From: Paralvinella palmiformis
Lineage: Eukaryota; Annelida; Polychaeta; Terebellida; Alvinellidae
Direction of reading: 5' to 3'
DNA length: 64,000 nt
Assembly (NCBI GenBank): GCA_025642065.1
Contig: JAODUP010001297.1
Location: 1-64,000, forward strand
A program made the position numbers and the translations under genes. Positions within the stretch are counted from its first letter, which is position 1. Every line of letters starts with the position of its first letter. This document shows, in pieces, positions 57,057 to 64,000 of this stretch. The notes beneath the pieces were generated by a model. The model was not told the origin of the DNA. It was given only the letters and a program-made list of their open reading frames with translations, and searched no databases.

Positions 57057-57365
57057 TGGCATTGGGCACAGCTCGCGCGGTTGGTGTGTTTTATATAATA
57101 CTTTAGTTGCATATGAAATCCATCTAGTTTGTATGTGGGAATTGAATTATCTTTCCTAGGTCCAGTTATGTCCAGCTTGTAGTATGGCATTCATGATTAG
57201 CTCTAATCTGCTTATCATGAATAACATTTAAGAATGTTATTACTACAATAGTTTGAATAGCAGACATTAGGTCAGGTTTGAAAATGTTATAGTTTTAACA
57301 GTACCGAAGCTATGCCGCGCTATTACAGTTTACTTCAGCGCAGATATCAGTCTGTTAATAGCAAT
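57057..57365 (+). repeat. Direct duplication, unit 2
   Basis: Same anchors as unit 1 in the same order, about 595 bases downstream, moderately diverged. Confidence 0.75.
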
Positions 57366-57532
57366 TAAGCTAGCAGTTTTAATAGTAGTTGCTTCGTGAC
57401 GCCGACCCGTTGTACAAACTGACCTTTGAAGACAGTGACAATTGAGTTATATAGTTTATATAGTATTGCTTTGAAAAAGATACAGCAATTGGAAAATTGC
57501 TAGAACTAAGGCTCCTTAGATAATTAATCTAA

Positions 57533-57830
57533 AGTGAGCTCCGGTGGCCTAGTGGTTAAGCACCCGGCTGTGGTGCCAAGGGTCATAGGTTCGAACCCCA
57601 GAAATTAATTTCTCGGCTCACAACATCGTGGGTGGGTGAGCACGTTAAATGGCGCTGCTGTCTCTACTGAATTATTTAAAATACAGGGGGACGTTAAAGA
57701 CCCCCTGAGGACGTAAAGTCCTCTGGCAGTGACCACCCTCAGGGTATTTCGGCTCCATCTTTTCGAACTGCTCTCCTGTGAGTGGTGGGGGAGGATTCTC
57801 AACCACTACAACATAGAGGCTGTGCCGAAT
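57533..57830 (+). repeat. SINE family B, longest copy
   Basis: Head CCGGTGGCCTAGTGGTTAAG (A-box) and GGTTCGAACCCC (B-box, 57588). Body TCGGCTCACAACATCGTGGG, GTTAAATGGCGCTG, AGGGGGACGTTAAAGACCCC, GTGAGTGGTGGGGGAGGATT, AACATAGAGGCTGTGCCGAA. Its usual 3' end (GATTCTCCCCGAAAAA) is missing; a coding-like fragment abuts instead. Confidence 0.8.
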
Positions 57831-57946
57831 ATTCAAACTTGTTAGCTGACACTGCATTCCAATAGCCATCACTGTGGCGTCTGACATGCGCTCCACTGAC
57901 GAGGTCAGCTTTGGCTTCTTCTGGCAGTAGGTGGCGCATCTCCAGT
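57828..57946 (-). pseudogene. Transposon-borne protein fragment abutting SINE B
   Basis: On the minus strand one open frame reads LEMRHLLPEEAKADLVSGAH then VRRHSDGYWNAVSANKFE. The motif DL-x-x-G-x-H-x-x-RH-x-x-G-x-WN-x-V-S-x-x-x-F recurs in multicopy repeat proteins of molluscs and other invertebrates (recognised by motif, not searched). Only about 38 codons remain. Confidence 0.5.
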
Positions 57947-58145
57947 AGTTGTATATGTTCCTAATAAAGGTTATCTTAATAATTGACCTAGAAAATATAG
58001 GTATGGACGCTATGTTTGTGACAATATCTTTCACACTTTCGACAATATTGAATAAAATAGATTTTTCTCTAATGGAGGCACTAATTTGCATATAAACAAA
58101 TTTCCCCAAAGTTTGCGGAATGACAATACAACTCGATTTCATCAG

Positions 58146-58205
58146 AGCATGCTATTTATATTCTTAAACCGGACAGTATCTAACTTCAATCGTCGTATCT
58201 AATGA
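58146..58205 (+). repeat. 62-bp direct repeat, copy 1
   Basis: GCATGCTATTTATATTCTTA, AACCGGACAGTATCTAACTT, CAATCGTCGTATCTAATGAT. Partner at 59115-59178 (inside repeat L copy 2) with few differences. Confidence 0.8.
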
Positions 58206-59114
58206 TAAATCCACCAAAAAACCTTTTACTATAGGTTCACAAATTAGCAAATGGACTGGATGCTGATTGGCTTTTTATTTTTGCTTGGCGGCTTAGGGAC
58301 TGGTGAGACATTACACATGTCTCAGCAAGAAAACTCGTCACTCCTGGTTCAGTCCCCTGAAGAAACATTCGGAGTTTGAGTTCACTGTTCCAGATTATCT
58401 GTGCCTGTGCCTTATTATACACAGCTAAAACAAACACGCACGCACACACTCACACAATAACATAAAACAATAGCACACACATACAATAAAACACACAAAC
58501 ACACATATATACACTTACACACTCAGACTTACATATAAACAACAAACAACAAACAAACAAACATACATATACAATAACGAAATCACACATATAAACACAT
58601 AATGGCTAACCAATGCTGTTTTCACCTGATATCACTTCATCACAAACTAAATATTTGGGGAAAAAGTATCTGAAAGATGCTTAATTGTGTATAAGTTAAT
58701 AAACATACAGGCAGCTGATTCTGTTTAGCAGATGTCAGTACAAAATAATACTCCGGTTACATAGAAGCCATCATCATTAAACAGAATGAAAAAATTCTAA
58801 ATATCAGAAAGTAACACCGGGTTTCTAAAAGTGCTTTAACATGGCAGGTATTAAATTATTCGATATATAAATTATTGTTCTAGTACATTTGAGATAACGT
58901 TGGCTTAAGAATAATGTATTATAATATTCAATATTTCAGAAAATGTGTTAAATTACAGACATTTAACTTTACACCAACGACATAAATATGGGTAGATGAT
59001 AGTGTGCATGATATGTAAAAAACAACAAAACAATCACATATTAGAATATTGTCATAATCCTGTTATTCGTGTTTCCGATTTCGCTATATTATTATAGAGA
59101 TAAAAGTCTCATGA

Positions 59115-59178
59115 AGCATGCTATTTAAATTCCTAAATCGGACACTACCTAACTTCAATCGTCGTATCTAATGATAAT
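59115..59178 (+). repeat. 62-bp direct repeat, copy 2
   Basis: GCATGCTATTTAAATTCCTA, AATCGGACACTACCTAACTT, CAATCGTCGTATCTAATGAT; 970 bases after copy 1. Confidence 0.8.
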
Positions 59179-59774
59179 GATGATAAACAACAGCACAAAA
59201 CACTCTTGGATACTTGAACAATTCAATGTTGTACATTAGTGGTCTGTGTTTTCACACTGTACAGCATATATTAACTAGATTCAAAAGTTAATTAGCACCA
59301 ATAAGTGACACAATTAGCACTAATATTGACGCCTGTAAGTGGTGTCAGTATTAATTAGGTTGTGCTTCGCGTTGTAATTTTACCATCATCAATCTTGCTG
59401 TAGTAGTAAAACGACCATGATCCAGCTCTACCCATTGTTTAATGTACATATTAAAGTAATCATCTTGATGTAGTATAATGGCAACGAATCCCTGCTTTAG
59501 GCAGACCTTTGGGTGTGTCTTTAGTAGGTCAGTCCTTTATCATGTGTAATTTCGAAAGTACCTTTTCCTGCTTTCGACAATCGGTTTGTAATTATCAATA
59601 TCATAACTATTTATCCGGAGATTAACACACAAAATAATAAATGGCTTGGAAACGTTACGCTGAAAATATATCTGTTACAGAAAATTAGCTTAATACAAAA
59701 AAAAGCTTTTAAATAATTCCCTTTTAATGGAGGTCGATTGAAAACATCATTTCTTCGTTAATGCAATGTACACC

Positions 59775-59778
<4 letters not shown>

Positions 59779-59852
<74 letters not shown>
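59779..59852. repeat. TA microsatellite
   Basis: About 37 TA units inside repeat L copy 2, absent from copy 1. Confidence 0.95.
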
Positions 59853-59854
<2 letters not shown>

Positions 59855-60172
59855 ATTTTCTATGCCATTTTGTCTAGAAACGACAGTTCATTTCCAAAAT
59901 CGCGAATATCTTATACTAATGGACTTGTAGTGATTGTTTTTATCTGACATGATGATGTCACAGCGAATACATAACTAACACCACTATCTTCACTAAATCT
60001 ATCACAAATGATCGAATGTCCTCATTTAATTATACACACACTCCCAGACTGAAGAGTTTTTATTCTTGTTACTTTCTTTATATTCTCAAATTATGTTCCC
60101 GTCACTCCGGCATATAAAAGTTATATGAAGAATTTTTGATTTGTTGATTAAATTATATACTTATTGATTTGG

Positions 60173-60314
60173 ATCTCTCTGTGTCTGTCTGTTTCTGTCT
60201 GACTCTGTCTGTCACCCTCTGTCTGTCTGTCTGTCTGTTAGTCTCTCTCTCTCTCTCTCTTTTTTTCTCTCTCTCTTTCTCGGTCTGTCTGTGTGTTTGT
60301 TTCTCTCTCTCCCT

Positions 60315-60364
<50 letters not shown>
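60173..60364. repeat. TCTG / CT / TA compound tract
   Basis: TCTG tetranucleotides, then CT units with short interruptions, then TA units. Expanded equivalent of the CT tract at 47468. Confidence 0.9.
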
Positions 60365-60443
60365 TGATTATATTTATTAATGTATTGCTTAATTGATGTA
60401 CTGATAGATAGATAGATATACACACAGATAAACAGACATTCCC

Positions 60444-60448
<5 letters not shown>

Positions 60449-60484
<36 letters not shown>
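60449..60484. repeat. TA microsatellite
   Basis: About 18 units. Confidence 0.9.
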
Positions 60485-60486
<2 letters not shown>

Positions 60487-60839
60487 AACAGATAGTTAGA
60501 TAGACAAACATTTAGCTAGACAGATAGATAGCTACAAATTCCACTTGTTGCTGGCTACATTCTGTCATTGCTTGAGTGACACAAATAGGAAGAGAAAAAT
60601 GTATCAAGTTCTTTATACCATAGACGCATTTAACTAGAATTAGATAACACATATATTTGTTAATTTAATAAACGATATTTGGTAGTATTATAAAATTGTG
60701 ATATTTTTCTTCAAAATAAATAATTTCTGTTTGACAGATAACATGGTCATTAAAGTTGCCTTTTGTAGATCAATTGTACCAGGTCTGGTTTATCGTGGCT
60801 ACCGTGTTTTGACAGTTGTAGGAAAGAAGTAAATAGAAA

Positions 60840-61845
60840 CAAAGAAACAGGTAAAAAGAACACTAAATGTTGTATTTTTTCTTCTTCTATTTTAAGGTAT
60901 GTTAAAGATATTGATTTTTATGCAATAATAACATCTTTTATAAGGCAGCTGGAATATTCTATAAGAAATATGTACCAGCTTTACCCTTTTTGCCCAATTT
61001 AGTTCTTCATTACCATTGAGCCATTGAGCAAATTTCAAGTTAGAGGTTTTTAATATCTTAATGAAGTTTTTTTTTCTGAAAATGCTATTTTTTACTTGAC
61101 CCACGCACAGGAGAATGCCTTCTTTAGATTTCCTGTTATTTTATGTCTTCAATATCTCAATTAAGCTTTTCTGAAGAAGCCATTCTCGTTTCATGTCGTT
61201 TCGTCTGATTTAATTATAATATAATTAAAGGCGCATTTAACGTAATTTTAGCTGTATAAAATTACCGTGTTTATCCAATTGTTTTCAGGAGAAAAGAAAA
61301 TACAAAATGTAAAATATTCTTTTATGGCTTTCTATATGATATTTCAAAGTAATATAATTAGAGAATGATATTACAACCATTGTACATTGTTAAACAATAA
61401 AATTAATAATTCTAGTTGTTGGAGGCTGTGGTTTAAATATGACCATCTCATGTGAACTGTATTCAGTTACATCAAATTAGTTTACTTGCTAGATGATGAT
61501 GATCGATGTTTTACGGTTGACTTAAATGCGAATTCTTTCTTTAAATATACATAAAGAAGAAAAAAGTGCTTAATATTTAGTTTTTCTTATTTCAACTAAA
61601 GTATCAATATTATAATCAAAGATCAAGTCTTTCTGTGATCTACTTTCATTTATTATTAAAGCATACATGAGATAACTATAGGTAAAACATTTAGCATTTA
61701 GAGTCTACCACATGTATAACAAGGCATACAAATCAATGGAAACTGTTATTTTAAGGCAAAATATGATTTAATAGCTAACTATTCTTGTATAATATCAGTT
61801 TTAGTTCTGATTTATTCAACACCAAACCATTATATATATATATAT

Positions 61846-61888
<43 letters not shown>

Positions 61889-63330
61889 ACATACTAAGAC
61901 CAGTTAGTATTAAAATCCCAACAAACACAGATACACATTAATTTTTACTAGACAGCTTGCGACAATTTATTTTACGATTCCTCAGAAAATTCTGAAGTAG
62001 GCTTAATGGAAAATAATTTCTTTCTAACAACTTTCAAATGTTAGGACAATTTTGGCATTTTTATGTTTATCTGGAATTAATACTATGCCAATAAAAGATT
62101 GATTAAATGTATGGGTAAGAAAGTTAGGTATAATATGTATATTATTTTTATTTTTCATTAGTTTAGTTGATATATGACCTAGTTCGGCCTTAATTGCTTA
62201 GTAATTTATTTGAGTTAACAAGGTCTAGCTGATATGAAAAATGAGTGCACATAGTTTCCAATCATGTAATCAGATACCTTTTCTTGAGTAACAAAAATGG
62301 TATCCTGAATATATTTCCCAATATCAACAAAACAATTTGTGACCTTGAAATATTTCACCTGCAATGAAAGGTAATGGCAGTGTAGATTAAGTTTGTTTCA
62401 TGCTGTTCTTATTTTCTTTGATTAAAAAATTTAACTATTTGCATTTAGTATACAGTTGTACTGTATCAAATATAAGCGAAACAAATCCTTAGGTACATTT
62501 TTCGATGATGAATATCTAAGTTCTTTACATATTACATATCTAAGTTCTTTACATGTCCTTCATATTAATTATTTGGAACCACAGCTCGAGAAAGAGATTT
62601 GTACTTACTGAAACCTACCCACATACAATAACAAAACTGAAACTTTCTTATGATACAAAGAAAAACTTCATCCTGCTGTTAAACTTCGTTATTCCATCAT
62701 TATAGTATACGTGCATTGTAATATATAGAAAACAAAATAAGCGAATTTATTGTGTGAAAATGTAATAAGTACTAGCCATTTTATTCATACCAGCTAAGAG
62801 GTAACTGTTCCTTTAACACAAGTGTATCAATATTATCAAACTATTTTGTCTTTATACAAGTGAAAGTTTAACATAAGAAATTTAAATCTTTGAATTTATC
62901 TTTTTCAATGTGATTATTTTCAAGATTTCAAATAAAAACAACTACAATGATCTTTATACCGAGTATCTGAGTAATACAAATACCTAAAATAAAAAAAATT
63001 CGTAGCGTAGATTGTATTGTATGTGCGTGTGTACGCCTGTGTGGGCTGTACGTATATGTGTATGTCTGTGTCCCACAGCAATCAGTATAAAGTAATACAT
63101 TTTAATAAGCCGTACTTATAATGACGTTTTAAAACATAGTAAAGATAATTTTTCTTTTGTATGTGTTATTAAAATAGATTTTATCCAGAATGATACCAAC
63201 TTCATAAAAAACATTTATTTCAGAATTTGTGGGTGTTATGTGTTCATGAAAACATACAATTATGCTGTTATATCAATGGGAAACTATTTACATATTAATT
63301 TCTACTAGAATCAAAAGTTGATCTATTTCA

Positions 63331-63364
<34 letters not shown>

Positions 63365-63500
63365 TCAAAATGATTTCAATGTTGTGAATAAAATACTAAA
63401 TTCTTCTTAAATATTAACCCAGACAAGATATGGCTCATTATTTTAATAACTTCTTCTGTAAAATCATTTTAAATACACACAATAGGTGGCCTTCTATCAC
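60840..63500. other. AT-rich gene-free stretch
   Basis: Holds a possible SINE A body fragment (61494-61530, GATGATCGATGTTTTACGG), a TA tract (61830-61886), a short direct repeat of CTAAGTTCTTTACAT (62516, 62539) and a TA tract (63335-63362). No coding signal on either strand. Confidence 0.5.
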
Positions 63501-63510
63501 CTTTTCACAG

Positions 63511-63592
63511 GGTATACCATTGATAGAAGAGTGTCCATGATGGATCCATTCGAGCCTCTTACAGAGAATGATATCGGACGTTTGTTGAAAAG
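63511..63592 (+). other. Candidate short exon or LINE fragment
   Basis: Between an acceptor-like TTTTCACAG and a donor-like AAAAGGTGATC one frame is open: YTIDRRVSMMDPFEPLTEND then IGRLLKR. The composition is coding-like compared with its surroundings. The phrase F-x-P-L-T-E-x-D-I resembles the region just before the reverse-transcriptase core in LINEs, so a transposon remnant is the first alternative. Confidence 0.25.
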
Positions 63593-64000
63593 GTGATCTA
63601 ATGTTTTACGAAGATATTTAACAAATAAAGATTTGTTTCCCCAAGATCCACGAAAACTGCTCTTGTAAGTTAATTATAATATTTTTGACATTTACAGGGT
63701 CCTAAATTTCACATTAATATATAAAATTATAGAAAGAACATTGGCTATTCATCAAAACAGAATGTAACCCAATCTTAGCCTTAAAGGATCATTATAGTCT
63801 GCATGTAAAAGTGGTCACAGCACCGAAACCCCATTAGGTTGGATATAATGATATTATGATATCAATTATTCAAGGTAAGCCGGTATTACTTGATCTTCTT
63901 GACATGTCTGTGGAATTTTTATATTATATTGTATGACGATAATGCACTTTTACGAGGTTTAAAGACATGTTTGGTTTATGAGGAGAATTGCTTAAATGAC

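Larger units (their letters stand above)
58430..60830 (+). repeat. Low-copy repeat L, copy 2
   Basis: Colinear with copy 1 (45660-47990). Anchors: CA-rich block, AGATGTCAGTACAAAATAAT, GTTACATAGAAGCCATC, TTATTCGTGTTTCCGATT, CAATGTTGTACATTAGTGGT, AGTATTAATTAGGTTGTG, GTGTCTTTAGTAGGTCAG, AAAGCTTTTAAATAATTCCC, CGAATGTCCTCATT, CT tract, TTGTTGCTGGCTACATT, GACAGATAACATGG. It lacks the SINE. Confidence 0.75.

Noticed and set aside
57672..58142. 156-codon minus-strand open frame
   Set aside because: Mostly SINE B body in reverse plus flank; the recognisable protein fragment (57828-57946) lies in a different frame.

Overview
The window is animal genomic DNA. Genes have spliced exons with GT-AG introns, long AT-rich introns, no operons, and very many microsatellites, SINEs and LINE remnants. 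The two real genes, an innexin and a nicotinic-type Cys-loop receptor subunit, both belong to families that are large in lophotrochozoans. With the tRNA-SINE content this suggests a mollusc, but that is inference; no species-diagnostic sequence was seen.

Layout. 1-4475: intron or upstream sequence with a LINE tail and a SINE. 4476-5175: last coding exon of an innexin (TM3, second extracellular loop, TM4, C-terminus), followed by a 3' UTR with a good poly(A) signal near 6808. The 5' exons lie outside the window or could not be found. 6.9-16.3 kb: gene-free DNA holding two copies of a dispersed repeat (8453-10560 and 15391-16335). One copy carries a nested 812-bp TIR element whose empty site is preserved in the other. 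16961-36580: a complete seven-exon gene on the + strand. All splice phases agree and give a 552-residue nAChR-like subunit with signal peptide, Cys loop, M1-M4 and a normal C-terminal end. Its introns hold LINE, MULE, SINE and foldback-like element debris. 36.6-64 kb: no convincing gene. This part holds a three-member, 2.3-2.4 kb repeat family (45.7-48.0 kb, 58.4-60.8 kb, and an inverted piece at 39.7-39.9 kb), a SINE with target-site duplication inside one member, fragments of transposon-encoded proteins, and long TA, CA and tetranucleotide tracts.

Function. The innexin would form gap junctions or hemichannels, and the receptor subunit a pentameric ligand-gated channel. Both suit excitable tissue, but nothing shows that they are co-regulated. 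The most interesting coding observation is the receptor pore: Pro-Asp-Arg at -2' to 0' where human alpha7 has Gly-Glu-Lys, Ser instead of the equatorial Leu at 9', and no vicinal cysteine pair in loop C. The most interesting non-coding observation is a group of elements whose ends are built from 12-16-bp tandem units in inverted orientation, one cluster lying beside a MULE transposase remnant. This resembles the foldback (FB/NOF) design.

Limits. Everything was read by eye; homology calls rest on recognised motifs, and repeat boundaries are approximate to about 5-20 bases.
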